Position numbers and translations under genes: made by a program. This document shows positions 19,206 to 28,245 of a stretch of 64,000 nucleotides of DNA, in pieces. The first letter of the stretch is position 1. Each line of letters begins with the position of its first letter. Below the pieces are notes generated by a model. That model saw only the letters and a list, made by a program, of their open reading frames with translations, was not told the origin of the DNA and ran no database searches. Source of the stretch: Streptococcus parasanguinis (GTDB taxonomy: Bacteria > Bacillota > Bacilli > Lactobacillales > Streptococcaceae); contig NZ_JAHDAC010000009.1 of NCBI RefSeq assembly GCF_018499505.1, positions 1 through 64,000 of the forward strand, read 5' to 3'.

Positions 19206-19646
19206 ATGAAAAAGACAGAACGTCACCTTTTGATTCAACAAATGATTCGAAATGAAAAATTGTCGACTCAAAAAGAGATTCAGGATCGATTAGAAGCAAA
19301 AGGCATTGCTGTAACGCAAACTACTCTGTCACGAGATTTGCGAGATCTGGGTCTAGTCAAGGTGAAACGAAAAGACCAGTTGTATTATATTTTGCCAAAT
19401 GAGCCTGAGGTGGCAGAGATTTATATTATGTTGTCCAGCCATGCCAAGTCTGTCTCACGAGCAGAATTCACCTTGGTCTTGCGGACAGAGCTAGGAGAAG
19501 CAGCTCTCTTGGCCAATGGTGTAGATGAAATGTCAGACGAGCGTATTTTGGGAACAGTAGCAGGGGCCAATACCCTCTTGATTGTCTGCCGTGACCAAGA
19601 GGCAGCCATTGAAATTCAAAATGAAATTTTAGGGATGATGCAGTAA
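19206..19646 (+). CDS. argR: ArgR-family arginine repressor
   Basis: Hexameric arginine-sensing regulator of 146 residues. The N-terminal winged helix-turn-helix (about 1-70, with STQKEIQDRLEAKGIAVTQT and TLSRDLRDLGL) is followed by the C-terminal oligomerisation and arginine-binding domain, where GTVAGANTLLIVC carries the typical glycine-rich stretch. Streptococci usually have several ArgR-type proteins, so which operons this one controls is open. It is upstream of mutS, with a very long hairpin in the 132-base gap. AGTGGAGG precedes the ATG. Confidence 0.9.
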   Translation: MKKTERHLLIQQMIRNEKLSTQKEIQDRLEAKGIAVTQTTLSRDLRDLGLVKVKRKDQLYYILPNEPEVAEIYIMLSSHAKSVSRAEFTLVLRTELGEAALLANGVDEMSDERILGTVAGANTLLIVCRDQEAAIEIQNEILGMMQ

Positions 19647-19673
19647 TCAAGCCCCGTTGGAGAGAAAGAGAAT

Positions 19674-19742
19674 ACCCCGTTAAGATGTCAAAAGGAGGAA
19701 GATAGTAAACTATCTACTCCTGTTTTCATCTATGGGGTTTGT
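19674..19742 (+). terminator. Long hairpin between argR and mutS
   Basis: An extended imperfect stem: ACCCC pairs with GGGGT at the base, then AGATG/CATCT, AAAA/TTTT, AGGAG/CTCCT, and GATAGT/ACTATC at the tip, followed by TTTGTGT. Likely an argR terminator or an attenuator that sets read-through into mutS. Confidence 0.55.
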
Positions 19743-19778
19743 GTCAAGAAACGACGCAACAGTAAGGAATAAAGAAGT

Positions 19779-22328
19779 ATGGCAGTAGAGAAAATATCCC
19801 CTGGAATGCAGCAGTATTTAGATATCAAAAAAGACTATCCGGATGCCTTTTTGCTGTTTCGAATGGGAGATTTTTACGAATTATTTTATGAAGATGCAGT
19901 GAATGCAGCTCAAATTTTAGAGATTTCCTTAACCTCACGGAATAAAAATGCAGAGAATCCGATCCCCATGGCGGGTGTTCCCTACCACTCGGCTCAGCAG
20001 TATATTGATGTTCTCATTGAACAGGGGTATAAGGTCGCGATTGCAGAACAAATGGAAGACCCCAAAGAAGCCAAAGGGGTCGTTAAGCGTGAAGTCGTAC
20101 AGGTGATTACGCCGGGTACAGTGGTGGATTCGACCAAGCCAGATAGTGAGAATAACTTCCTGGTTGCTTTGGATCGTTCAGGAAATGAGTATGGGCTAGC
20201 CTATATGGATCTGGTGACAGGGGAGTTTCAGGTGACGACCCTCAATGACTTTAGCATGGTTTGTGGAGAAATCCGCAATTTACGTGCGCGTGAGGTGGTC
20301 CTGGGTTATGAGTTGCCAGAACAGGAAGAGCGTGTGTTTGTTAGCCAGATGAATCTCTTGCTGTCACATGTAGATACGGCGCTTGACGATGTTCAACTCT
20401 TAAGGGATCAGTTGAGTGAGCTAGAAAAGAAAACGGCTGGAAAACTTCTCCAGTATGTCCACCAGACACAAATGCGGGAATTGAGCCACCTCAAAAAAGC
20501 CCATCATTATGAGATTTGTGATTTCTTGCAGATGGACTTTGCGACCAAGGCTAGTCTTGATTTGACAGAGAATGCGCGAACTGGGAAGAAACATGGTAGC
20601 TTGTATTGGTATTTAGATGAAACCAAGACGGCCATGGGAGGTCGTTTGTTGCGGTCCTGGATTCAGAAACCCTTGGTCGATTTGAAACGGATACAAGAGC
20701 GCCAGGACATCATTCAGGTCTTTATGGATCATTTCTTTGAACGGAGCGATTTGACCGACAGCCTTAAAGGGGTCTATGACATTGAACGCTTAGCGAGTCG
20801 GGTTTCCTTTGGCAAGATCAATCCTAAGGATCTCTTGCAGCTAGGAGATACTCTGGGTCATGTGCCGACGATCAAGTCGATTCTACTGGGAATTGGTGAT
20901 CCAGTCTTAGATGTCTTAATTGCACGCTTGGATGAACTTCCTGAGTTGCACCGTTTGATTACCTCGGCTATTGCTCCGGAAGCGTCTGCTGTTATTACAG
21001 AGGGAAATATCATCCGTACAGGTTTTGACGACCAATTGGACCAGTACCGTCTGGTTCTTCGGGATGGTACTGGTTGGATTGCTGAGATTGAGGCCAAGGA
21101 GCGCGAAGCTAGCGGAATTACAGGCCTAAAAATTGATTACAACAAGAAGGATGGCTACTATTTCCATGTCACCAATTCTCAATTGAGTCACGTGCCTGCT
21201 CACTTTTTCCGCAAGGCGACCTTGAAAAATTCAGAACGCTTTGGTACGGAGGAATTGGCACGCATCGAAGGAGATATGCTAGAGGCGCGTGAGAAGTCTG
21301 CTAATCTGGAATATACGATTTTTATGCGGATTCGGGAAGAAGTTGGCAAGTATATCCAACGTCTGCAACAGTTAGCTCAGGCGATTGCGACGGTTGATGT
21401 TTTACAAAGTCTAGCCAGTGTCGCTGAGTCGCAACAGTTGAATTGTCCCCTCTTTCATGAAGAACGACGAATCGCGATCGACAAAGGCCGCCATCCGGTT
21501 GTTGAGAAAGTGATGGGAGCCCAATCCTATATTCCTAATAGCATCTTTATGGATGAAGAACGAGATATTCAGCTGATTACGGGGCCAAATATGAGCGGGA
21601 AGTCTACCTATATGCGCCAATTGGCGATCATTGTGATTCTTGCCCAAATTGGCTCTTATGTACCCGCGCAAAGGGCCGAGTTGCCAATCTTTGATGCAAT
21701 TTATACCCGAATCGGAGCTGCTGATGATCTGGTATCGGGTCAGTCTACCTTTATGGTGGAAATGATGGAAGCCAATCACGCCATTCGCAAGGCAACACCC
21801 CAGTCCTTGATTTTGTTTGATGAGTTGGGAAGGGGAACGGCGACCTATGATGGGATGGCTCTCGCCCAATCCATCATCGAATACATTCACGATCGCACGG
21901 GTGCCAAAACCTTGTTTGCAACCCATTACCATGAGTTGACAGCACTCTCAGAGACTTTGACCCGTTTGGAAAATGTTCATGTTGCGACTCTGGAGCGAGA
22001 TGGTCAGGTTACCTTCTTGCACAAGATTGAACCCGGCCCAGCAGATAAGTCCTATGGGATTCACGTGGCCAAGATCGCTGGTTTACCAGAAGAGTTGCTG
22101 AAGCGGGCGGATGCGATTTTGACCAAGCTTGAAGGACAAGCCCAGCAAGTACCGCTTGCGGATACAACTACTAAAAAGGAAGTGTCTTCGCAGGTTGCTG
22201 AACAAATGTCCCTCTTTGAGGAGGAGACAGAAAATACGGTGATCACAGAATTGAAGAATCTGGATCTCTACAATATGACTCCCATGGAAGTCATGATGGC
22301 AGTCGCCGAATTGAAAAAGAAATTGTAA
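19779..22328 (+). CDS. mutS: DNA mismatch repair protein MutS (HexA)
   Basis: Mismatch-recognition ATPase of 849 residues, the normal MutS length. The N-terminal mismatch motif FYELF (in [11 protein letters not shown]) contains the Phe-x-Glu that stacks on the mismatch. Clamp and core domains follow, then the ATPase domain with Walker [10 protein letters not shown] (602-610), the [14 protein letters not shown] signature and the FATHYHEL switch. It works with MutL, encoded at 23646 on the same strand but separated by two minus-strand genes. AAGGAA precedes the start. In pneumococcus this protein (HexA) also limits incorporation of mismatched donor DNA in transformation. Confidence 0.96.
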   Translation: MAVEKISPGMQQYLDIKKDYPDAFLLFRMGDFYELFYEDAVNAAQILEISLTSRNKNAENPIPMAGVPYHSAQQYIDVLIEQGYKVAIAEQMEDPKEAKGVVKREVVQVITPGTVVDSTKPDSENNFLVALDRSGNEYGLAYMDLVTGEFQVTTLNDFSMVCGEIRNLRAREVVLGYELPEQEERVFVSQMNLLLSHVDTALDDVQLLRDQLSELEKKTAGKLLQYVHQTQMRELSHLKKAHHYEICDFLQMDFATKASLDLTENARTGKKHGSLYWYLDETKTAMGGRLLRSWIQKPLVDLKRIQERQDIIQVFMDHFFERSDLTDSLKGVYDIERLASRVSFGKINPKDLLQLGDTLGHVPTIKSILLGIGDPVLDVLIARLDELPELHRLITSAIAPEASAVITEGNIIRTGFDDQLDQYRLVLRDGTGWIAEIEAKEREASGITGLKIDYNKKDGYYFHVTNSQLSHVPAHFFRKATLKNSERFGTEELARIEGDMLEAREKSANLEYTIFMRIREEVGKYIQRLQQLAQAIATVDVLQSLASVAESQQLNCPLFHEERRIAIDKGRHPVVEKVMGAQSYIPNSIFMDEERDIQLITGPNMSGKSTYMRQLAIIVILAQIGSYVPAQRAELPIFDAIYTRIGAADDLVSGQSTFMVEMMEANHAIRKATPQSLILFDELGRGTATYDGMALAQSIIEYIHDRTGAKTLFATHYHELTALSETLTRLENVHVATLERDGQVTFLHKIEPGPADKSYGIHVAKIAGLPEELLKRADAILTKLEGQAQQVPLADTTTKKEVSSQVAEQMSLFEEETENTVITELKNLDLYNMTPMEVMMAVAELKKKL

Positions 22329-22332
22329 AAAG

Positions 22333-22460
22333 GGAGTGGGAAAGAACTCTGACTGGATAAAAAGAGTTCGTTTTCCCACCCCCGCACAGTTGATTAGGTC
22401 ATCTTTGGAGCTTAATAAGCGAACAAAGATACCAATCAACCACTGCGCCATACAGTTATG
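22333..22460 (-). repeat. Intergenic hairpin repeat, diverged inverted copy
   Basis: Read from left to right this stretch matches the reverse complement of the repeats at 16825 and 35025: GAGTGGGA-AAGAA, then CCCACC-CCGCACAGTTGA, and farther on TCAACCACTGCG. The interior differs (GTTGATtaGGT pairs with ACCaATCAAC). It is therefore an older or different subtype in the opposite orientation. Confidence 0.6.
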
Positions 22461-22474
22461 CCTATTAAACATCG

Positions 22475-22506
22475 AAGACTGGACAGTTTTTGCCCAGTCT
22501 TTTTTC
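22475..22506 (+). terminator. Terminator of mutS
   Basis: Stem AAGACTGG/CCAGTCTT with an 11-base loop, followed by a T run; it lies just before the convergent DUF3021 gene. Confidence 0.8.
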
Positions 22507-22508
22507 TT

Positions 22509-22964
22509 TTAGTGGTTAGCAATGCTTTGGTTGATTTCTTGAACTTGTTTTTTATAAAAATGATAGGATACCAACCAGATGATCACGTAAACGAGGGTGA
22601 ATTCGACAATGAGTGAGAGGTAAAAGCCGAGTCGTGCTGGAAACCAGCCGGCCAAGGTAGCTAGGGGAATAAACCCAAGTAACATGAGTAGGTAATGGCT
22701 CAGAGTAGCCCGTAAGAGGCTCCAGTCTTTTTGAAAGAGGAGACTTCCGAAGCTAAAGAGGACCCCAATTGCACCCCAAATGAGGGCGCAATACAGCATG
22801 ACTAGTGAGCCGTGAACATGATGCAAGAACATCCAGCGGCCGACTGCAGAGTTGGGACTTAAGGGAAGGTACAACTCAGGTGAGAAGAGATAGGAAAAGA
22901 AGATGGATAGGATGAGCCCGATGAGAACCCCTTTCAGGGCGTCAGAAAAAGATTGTTTTAGCAT
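22509..22964 (-). CDS. DUF3021 membrane protein, partner of LytTR regulator
   Basis: 151-residue integral membrane protein with four hydrophobic segments (about 10-30, 47-74, 83-105 and 110-135) and short charged ends; the layout is that of DUF3021. Its ATG overlaps the end of the upstream LytTR gene by seven bases and uses AAGGAG in that gene, so the two are translationally coupled. In comparable LytTR systems of S. mutans (HdrRM, BrsRM) the membrane protein holds its regulator inactive; by analogy this one is probably the inhibitor. The signal it senses is unknown. Confidence 0.8.
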   Translation of the reverse strand: MLKQSFSDALKGVLIGLILSIFFSYLFSPELYLPLSPNSAVGRWMFLHHVHGSLVMLYCALIWGAIGVLFSFGSLLFQKDWSLLRATLSHYLLMLLGFIPLATLAGWFPARLGFYLSLIVEFTLVYVIIWLVSYHFYKKQVQEINQSIANH

Positions 22965-23398
22965 GATAATTTCTCCTTAATGGCTTTCAAGTAACGACGG
23001 GAGGAGTAGGTCAGACTCCCGTTTTTAAGATAGATTTGAACGGATCCTCCACTGGTAAAGTGCAGGTGATCGATGGATTGGGTGTTAATAATTTCAGATT
23101 GGGAAATTTTGAGAAAGAAGGTCGGTAAGTCTTCAGATAGCTGATAGAGTGGTCCAGTCAGAATAAATTGATCTGTCATGGTCTCACCAATTACTTGCCG
23201 ATTTTCAATGTAAAAACGTTGGAATAGCTGGCTTTCGATCAGGTAAGCTTCCCCATCCTTTTTGGCACGTAAGTGCCCTTTTTGATCCAATTCTTCCACA
23301 AAGTCACGGATTTTCTCTACACGCGCAGACAATGCAGGTGCTGTGATCATCACCGCTTCTTCTTGGAAGTGGGAATCAATTTGTACTTCAACTTTCAT
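22958..23398 (-). CDS. LytTR-domain transcription regulator
   Basis: 146-residue DNA-binding protein. The N-terminal part (about 1-45) is not a receiver domain; the rest has the LytTR pattern (FFLKISQSEIINTQSIDHLHF, then a glycine turn and a basic SSRRYLKAIKEKL tail). It lacks a partner kinase and instead precedes a DUF3021 membrane protein with which it overlaps. Upstream of its promoter lies an 8-bp direct repeat with 21-bp period, the type of site LytTR dimers bind, so autoactivation is likely. In S. mutans such pairs act on bacteriocin and competence genes; the targets here are not visible. Confidence 0.85.
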   Translation of the reverse strand: MKVEVQIDSHFQEEAVMITAPALSARVEKIRDFVEELDQKGHLRAKKDGEAYLIESQLFQRFYIENRQVIGETMTDQFILTGPLYQLSEDLPTFFLKISQSEIINTQSIDHLHFTSGGSVQIYLKNGSLTYSSRRYLKAIKEKLSC

Positions 23399-23466
23399 AA
23401 GATAGTTTCTCCCTCCTTTAGGTAAAGTCGGTTGGCCTGCTAGCCCGGCTCCTTCTTTACACTATT

Positions 23467-23495
23467 ATTAAACACTTTTTCCAAAGGGAAGACAA
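23467..23495 (-). promoter_or_regulatory. Promoter of the LytTR-DUF3021 operon
   Basis: Minus-strand -35 TTGTCT (23490-23495) and -10 TTTAAT (23467-23472), 17-base spacer. The boxes are imperfect, as expected of an activator-dependent promoter. Confidence 0.6.
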
Positions 23496-23506
23496 GGGGA
23501 TTTGTT

Positions 23507-23535
23507 TATGTGGTCGTTTTCTTTGCCTATGCGGT
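23507..23535 (-). promoter_or_regulatory. Probable LytTR binding site (direct repeat)
   Basis: On the minus strand ACCGCATA (23528-23535) and ACCACATA (23507-23514) differ at one position and have a 21-base period, two helical turns. The proximal copy lies 11 bases upstream of the -35 box. This spacing matches the direct repeats bound by LytTR dimers. Confidence 0.6.
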
Positions 23536-23645
23536 TTTTAGGGAAGAAGATGGGGCCAGCCTCCATTTTTTAAGAAAGGGAGTCCTGTGGATCTGTGGTA
23601 TAATAGAGCTACATGTATCGGTGAAAAAAAGGTAAAGGAGCAGAC

Positions 23646-25589
23646 ATGTCACAGATTATTGAATTGCCAGAAGTCCTAGCCAATCAGATTGCGGCAGGTG
23701 AAGTGATTGAACGACCTGCTAGCGTGGTCAAGGAATTGGTTGAAAACTCGATCGATGCTGGAGCTAGCCAGATCGTTGTTGAAATCGAAGAAGCAGGATT
23801 GAAGTCGATTCGGATTACAGACAATGGGGAAGGAATTGCGCACGATGAGGTCGCTTTGGCTCTCCGTCGACATGCGACCAGCAAGATCAAGAGTCAAGCG
23901 GATCTCTTTCGTATTCGAACGCTTGGTTTTCGTGGTGAGGCCATGCCTTCCATTGCTTCTGTCAGTATTCTAACCCTTCAAACGGCGCAAGAAGGAGCTG
24001 CCCATGGGACTAAATTGGTCGCAAAGGGTGGCGAAATTGAGGAAGTGGAGCCAGCGACAAGCCCTGTCGGGACCAAGATCACAGTGGAAGATCTCTTTTT
24101 TAATACCCCTGCTCGTCTCAAGTATTTAAAGAGCCAGCAGGCAGAGCTATCCCATATCGTGGATATTCTCAACCGCTTGAGCTTGGCCCATCCAGAGATT
24201 GCTTTCACTTTGATCAATGATGGAAAAGAAATGACCAAAACAGCGGGGACGGGTAATCTCCGGCAAGCCATTGCAGGTGTCTATGGCCTTGCGTCTGCTA
24301 AGAAGATGGTGGCCATTGAAAATCGCGACCTAGATTTTGAAGTGACGGGTTTTGTGTCTTTGCCTGAATTGACTCGTGCCAATCGCAATTACATCAGTCT
24401 CTTTATCAACGGCCGTTACATCAAGAATTTCTTGCTCAATCGAGCTATTTTAGACGGCTACGGCAGTAAACTCATGGTGGGTCGCTTTCCACTTGCGATC
24501 ATTAATATCCAGATCGACCCTTACTTAGCGGATGTCAATGTTCACCCGACCAAGCAAGAGGTTCGTATCTCCAAAGAACGAGAATTGATGGCCTTGATCT
24601 CCCAAGCGATTGCGAACGCTTTGAAAGAGCAGGACTTGATTCCGGATGCTCTAGAAAATCTAGCCAAATCGACCATTCGCCGAACAGAAAAGCCAGTACA
24701 GACGACCCTGCCTTTAAAAGAAAACCGCCTCTATTATGACCGAGAAAGTCAAGATTTCAAACTTCGACAAGAAGTGGCAGATCCTCAACGGCCTCTAGCA
24801 GATGAGACTGCTACTGAAGCTAGAATCCAAGAAAACCCAGTAGAAAAACCAACAAGCGCGATCAAGTTTGCGGAAAGAAAGACGGCGGTTTATGATGAAC
24901 TGGATCACCCAGAGTTGGATCTGGCTAGTCTAGACAAGGCTTATGACAAGTTGGAAGGAGAAGAACATTCGACCTTCCCAGAGTTGGAATATTTTGGTCA
25001 GATGCATGGAACCTATCTCTTTGCCCAAGGAAATGGGGGTCTTTATATCATTGACCAGCACGCGGCTCAAGAGCGGGTCAAATACGAAGAATACCGGGAG
25101 AGTATCGGGGATGTGGACGGCAGTCAACAACAACTGCTGGTGCCTTATATCTTTGAGTTCCCTACAGACGATCTAATCCGCTTGCAACAGCGCAAGCACC
25201 TCCTAGAAGAAGTGGGTGTCTACTTAGAAGAGTACGGAGCCAACCAGTTGATCTTGCGAGAGCATCCGATCTGGATGAAGGAAGAAGAGATCGAGTCGGG
25301 TATCTACGAAATGTGTGACATGCTCCTTTTGACTAAGGAAGTGTCCATCAAGAAATACCGGGCTGAGTTGGCCATCATGATGTCCTGCAAACGCTCCATC
25401 AAGGCCAACCATACACTGGACGATTACTCTGCACGTGATCTGATCTACCAATTGTCCCAATGTGACAACCCTTATAACTGCCCTCACGGTCGTCCGGTCT
25501 TGGTTAACTTTACCAAGTCAGATATGGAAAAGATGTTCCGACGCATTCAGGAAAATCACACCAGTTTACGGGAATTGGGCAAATATTAA
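23646..25589 (+). CDS. mutL: DNA mismatch repair protein MutL (HexB)
   Basis: GHKL ATPase of 647 residues that couples MutS recognition to strand removal. The N-terminal ATP site is visible as ENSIDAGA, then DNGEGI and GFRGEAM. The C-terminal domain has the endonuclease metal-binding pattern [12 protein letters not shown] (from D470), with [10 protein letters not shown] and CPHGRP, so it should be a nicking MutL of the Bacillus type and not an E. coli-like inactive form. An extended -10 (TGGTATAAT, to 23604) and AAAGGAG support the start. mutL, ruvA and tag follow one another closely and form an operon. Confidence 0.96.
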   Translation: MSQIIELPEVLANQIAAGEVIERPASVVKELVENSIDAGASQIVVEIEEAGLKSIRITDNGEGIAHDEVALALRRHATSKIKSQADLFRIRTLGFRGEAMPSIASVSILTLQTAQEGAAHGTKLVAKGGEIEEVEPATSPVGTKITVEDLFFNTPARLKYLKSQQAELSHIVDILNRLSLAHPEIAFTLINDGKEMTKTAGTGNLRQAIAGVYGLASAKKMVAIENRDLDFEVTGFVSLPELTRANRNYISLFINGRYIKNFLLNRAILDGYGSKLMVGRFPLAIINIQIDPYLADVNVHPTKQEVRISKERELMALISQAIANALKEQDLIPDALENLAKSTIRRTEKPVQTTLPLKENRLYYDRESQDFKLRQEVADPQRPLADETATEARIQENPVEKPTSAIKFAERKTAVYDELDHPELDLASLDKAYDKLEGEEHSTFPELEYFGQMHGTYLFAQGNGGLYIIDQHAAQERVKYEEYRESIGDVDGSQQQLLVPYIFEFPTDDLIRLQQRKHLLEEVGVYLEEYGANQLILREHPIWMKEEEIESGIYEMCDMLLLTKEVSIKKYRAELAIMMSCKRSIKANHTLDDYSARDLIYQLSQCDNPYNCPHGRPVLVNFTKSDMEKMFRRIQENHTSLRELGKY

Positions 25590-25609
25590 TCAAACAATAA
25601 AGGAAGATT

Positions 25610-26203
25610 ATGTACGAATACATTAAAGGAATTTTGACGAAAATCACCGCCAAATACATCGTGGTGGAGACAGTTGGGATCGGCTATCTCTTGCATGTGG
25701 CCAATCCCTATGCCTACTCTGGCAAAATGAATCAAGAGGTGCAAGTCTACCTGCACCAAGTGGTCCGTGAAGATGCCCACCTTCTTTATGGTTTTGCAAC
25801 CGAAGAAGAGAAACAGCTCTTTTTAAACTTGATCTCAGTCTCTGGGATTGGACCTGTCTCAGCTCTGGCTATCATTGCTGCAGATGACAATGCAGGCCTT
25901 GTCCAAGCTATCGAAAGCAAGAACATCACTTACTTGACCAAGTTTCCGAAGATCGGCAAGAAAACAGCCCAACAGATGGTTTTGGACCTAGAAGGTAAGA
26001 TCAATCTTGATCTAGAAGATGCACCAGCTCAGTCCAAAGCCAAAGTTACAGAAGAAAACCAAGCCCTTGAGGAAGCCATGGAAGCGATGTTGGCATTGGG
26101 CTACAAAGCAACGGAACTCAAAAAAATCAAGAAATTCTTTGAAGGAACTTCTGATACTGCTGAAAACTACATCAAATCTGCCCTTAAGATGTTGGTGAAA
26201 TAG
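25610..26203 (+). CDS. ruvA: Holliday junction branch migration protein RuvA
   Basis: 197-residue DNA-binding subunit that holds four-way junctions and loads the RuvB motor. The N-terminal OB domain begins MYEYIKGIL, helix-hairpin-helix motifs include [12 protein letters not shown] and [16 protein letters not shown], and the C-terminal RuvB-contact domain (about 150-197) ends in [11 protein letters not shown]. It starts 20 bases after mutL with AAGGAAG as ribosome site and precedes tag by nine bases. ruvB is not in the window, which is usual for streptococci. Confidence 0.95.
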   Translation: MYEYIKGILTKITAKYIVVETVGIGYLLHVANPYAYSGKMNQEVQVYLHQVVREDAHLLYGFATEEEKQLFLNLISVSGIGPVSALAIIAADDNAGLVQAIESKNITYLTKFPKIGKKTAQQMVLDLEGKINLDLEDAPAQSKAKVTEENQALEEAMEAMLALGYKATELKKIKKFFEGTSDTAENYIKSALKMLVK

Positions 26204-26212
26204 GAGAAGTCT

Positions 26213-26779
26213 ATGCCAAAACGCTGTGGCTGGGTCAAAATGACCAATCCGTTATATGTAGCCTACCATGATGAGGAATGGGGTCAGGCCCTCCATGATG
26301 ACCAGGCCCTTTTTGAGTTACTCTGTATGGAGACCTATCAGGCTGGACTATCTTGGGAAACGGTACTCAATAAACGGCAGGCTTTCCGAGAATCTTTTCA
26401 TGCTTACCATCTTCAACGCGTCGCAGAGATGACCGACTCTGAACTGGAAACTTTGTTAGACAATCCAGCCATCATCCGAAATCGTGCCAAGATCTTTGCG
26501 ACACGGGCCAATGCTCAAGCCTTTCTACAAGTCCAGGAGGAATTTGGATCGTTTGATGCCTATCTTTGGTCTTTTGTCGATGGGAAAACCATCGTCAATG
26601 ATGTTCCAGATGACCGACAGGCTCCAGTGAAGACAGCTCTTTCTGAGAAGCTAGCCAAGGATCTCAAAAAGCGTGGTTTTAAGTTCACCGGACCAGTCGC
26701 AGTTTTATCCTACCTACAAGCAGCAGGCCTGGTCAATGATCATGAGAATGATTGTGAGTGGAAAAGCGGAAATAAGTGA
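26213..26779 (+). CDS. tag: DNA-3-methyladenine glycosylase I
   Basis: 188-residue base-excision enzyme that removes 3-methyladenine from alkylated DNA. The zinc ligands of the family are in place: Cys5 in KRCGWV, His19 in AYHDEEW, and a His and Cys near the C-terminus in DHENDCEW. It is the third gene of the mutL-ruvA-tag repair operon and is followed by a bidirectional terminator shared with the convergent S66 peptidase gene. GGAGAAG precedes the ATG. Confidence 0.95.
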   Translation: MPKRCGWVKMTNPLYVAYHDEEWGQALHDDQALFELLCMETYQAGLSWETVLNKRQAFRESFHAYHLQRVAEMTDSELETLLDNPAIIRNRAKIFATRANAQAFLQVQEEFGSFDAYLWSFVDGKTIVNDVPDDRQAPVKTALSEKLAKDLKKRGFKFTGPVAVLSYLQAAGLVNDHENDCEWKSGNK

Positions 26780-26810
26780 CGTTAGATGACTAGAACATCA
26801 GAAAATATAG

Positions 26811-26840
26811 AAAAAAAGCTGAGAAATTCTTCCCAGCTTT
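26811..26840 (-). terminator. Bidirectional terminator between tag and the S66 peptidase
   Basis: AAAGCTG/CAGCTTT stem; on the minus strand it is followed by an uninterrupted T run and overlaps the peptidase stop, and on the plus strand by TTATTTG. Confidence 0.75.
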
Positions 26841-27870
26841 ATTTGTTATAGTCAAAGTGGATGACTTGCTCCGTTGCATCTACATAGGCGTGGACTCCGA
26901 AGGGGACAATGGCTCTTGGAGTTGCGTGTCCGACATTCAGATTATAGACAATCGGGATATTGCTGTCAATGATATCCAATAGTGCCTCTTTATAGTCGTC
27001 ATAGAAGGTTTCATCCATAGGTTTTCCGACCAAGAGTCCACTGATGACCGCGAATATACCCGTGTCCTTTAAAGTCCGCAACATCTTTTTGAAGTCGTCA
27101 GGTTCAGGCTTTTCTTGACTTGTTTCTAGCAATAGAATCTTTCCTTCCCAGTCGGATAAGTCAGGGAAAAGTTTGTATTTTTGGCAGAGGTCTGTGCTAT
27201 CTGCGTGTAGAGAGTTGTCAAAAATATCATAGAGAGACTCAAGACAACCACCGAGGATTTCTCCCTCAAACTGAGCATTGCCTTGTAACAAGTCAAAACC
27301 TGTATTTTCATGACTAACACGAGGTGTTCCCAGAGCCTTGGGACTAAAATCAGTCCGTTCCTCGTACCAAACGTTACTAGGGCGAATTTCTGAGATTTTT
27401 CCAGTCTCAATCAATTCTTTAAAGTAGTGGCGGCTATATGGCAACATTTCCTTGTCTAATTCACAAATATCTGCAAAAAAGGATTGCCCATAAAAAGTCT
27501 TGATTCCTAGTTTATGCAACATGAGATGGTTCATGGTCGTATCCGAGAAGCCAAGAAAAATCTTTTGTTTGATAACCTTTTGTAGTTGGTCATTTTCAAA
27601 AAGATAAGGTAGCAAGCGATAGGTATCGTTTCCACCGATGGCGCATAATATCATGTCGATACTATCATCAGAAAAGGCCTGAATCAAATCCTCCGCACGA
27701 GCTTCGGGATGTTCTTTGATAAAGTCTAAGCCTTTTAGTGAATGAGGTAAAAAGATAGGATTGAGTCCCAGGTCTTTGAGTCGTTGGACCCCCAAGTCCA
27801 CTTCGTGCTTGACAAAGTCCTCTCCGATAATCCCACTAGATAAACTTATAATACCGATAGTAGAAACCAT
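26839..27870 (-). CDS. S66 family peptidase (LD-carboxypeptidase/MccF-like)
   Basis: 343-residue cytoplasmic hydrolase of the S66 family, whose members cut LD-bonds of muropeptides or the acyl-sulfamate bond of microcin C-type toxins. The nucleophile region reads CAIGGNDTYRLLPYL; in MccF and LdcA a serine stands where this sequence has Thr or Asp, so the usual Ser is not evident. The catalytic histidine region NVGHATPRAIVPFG is present near the C-terminus. There is no signal peptide. It is monocistronic, convergent with tag. Whether it recycles peptidoglycan, detoxifies or has altered activity cannot be decided from sequence. Confidence 0.85.
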   Translation of the reverse strand: MVSTIGIISLSSGIIGEDFVKHEVDLGVQRLKDLGLNPIFLPHSLKGLDFIKEHPEARAEDLIQAFSDDSIDMILCAIGGNDTYRLLPYLFENDQLQKVIKQKIFLGFSDTTMNHLMLHKLGIKTFYGQSFFADICELDKEMLPYSRHYFKELIETGKISEIRPSNVWYEERTDFSPKALGTPRVSHENTGFDLLQGNAQFEGEILGGCLESLYDIFDNSLHADSTDLCQKYKLFPDLSDWEGKILLLETSQEKPEPDDFKKMLRTLKDTGIFAVISGLLVGKPMDETFYDDYKEALLDIIDSNIPIVYNLNVGHATPRAIVPFGVHAYVDATEQVIHFDYNK

Positions 27871-27971
27871 ATCTCATCCTCCTAGAAAAAATTGATGCTA
27901 TTGTATCACAAAAAATGAGGGGAAACAACAAGAATTAGAGCCAGAAGAAGGCTTTTAGATCAAGAAAGAAG

Positions 27972-28000
27972 AAAAAAGCAACCGCTCGATATGGTTGCTT
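27972..28000 (-). terminator. Orphan minus-strand terminator
   Basis: Minus strand: AAGCAACC, 9-base loop, GGTTGCTT, then TTTT. There is no gene on the minus strand just upstream. Confidence 0.55.
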
Positions 28001-28132
28001 CAGAATATAGATAAGCTCTATCAACAATAGAAAATAGCCCTTTAGAAGTTGATTACCACATAGTTAAAACTCTTAGGAATGTTGATGTAATAGTGTTTCT
28101 AAGAATTTTTTACTTTATACTCTAAAAGAAAA

Positions 28133-28181
28133 AGATTGAAGAAAGTTGTCCAAAATGCACTTTATCTTCAATCTGTTTTTT
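28133..28181 (+). terminator. Strong hairpin terminator upstream of cinA
   Basis: AGATTGAAGAAAGT pairs with ACTTTATCTTCAATCT (small bulge) and is followed by TTTTTT; the minus strand also ends in a T-rich tract, so it may work both ways. It insulates cinA from upstream transcription. Confidence 0.7.
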
Positions 28182-28219
28182 AAATAATTTAGGAAATTGT
28201 GTTAAAATGAAATGAAAAT

Positions 28220-28227
28220 TACGAATA
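28220..28227 (+). promoter_or_regulatory. ComX (SigX) cin-box upstream of cinA
   Basis: Exact TACGAATA, the core of the late-competence promoter, 18 bases before the cinA ATG. A housekeeping-like TAAAAT lies at about 28203. This places cinA and the following recA in the competence regulon, as in pneumococcus. Confidence 0.85.
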
Positions 28228-28245
28228 GTATAAGTAGGAGGCACC

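Larger units (their letters stand above)
27871..28219. other. Gene-poor spacer with three terminator-like hairpins
   Basis: No supported gene. It contains a minus-strand terminator at 27972-28000 (AAGCAACC/GGTTGCTT plus T run), a weaker plus-strand hairpin near 28073-28110 (CTTAGGAA/TTTCTAAG then AATTTTTT), and a strong one at 28133-28181. No convincing promoter serves them. It may be the remains of a lost gene or hide a small RNA. Confidence 0.4.
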
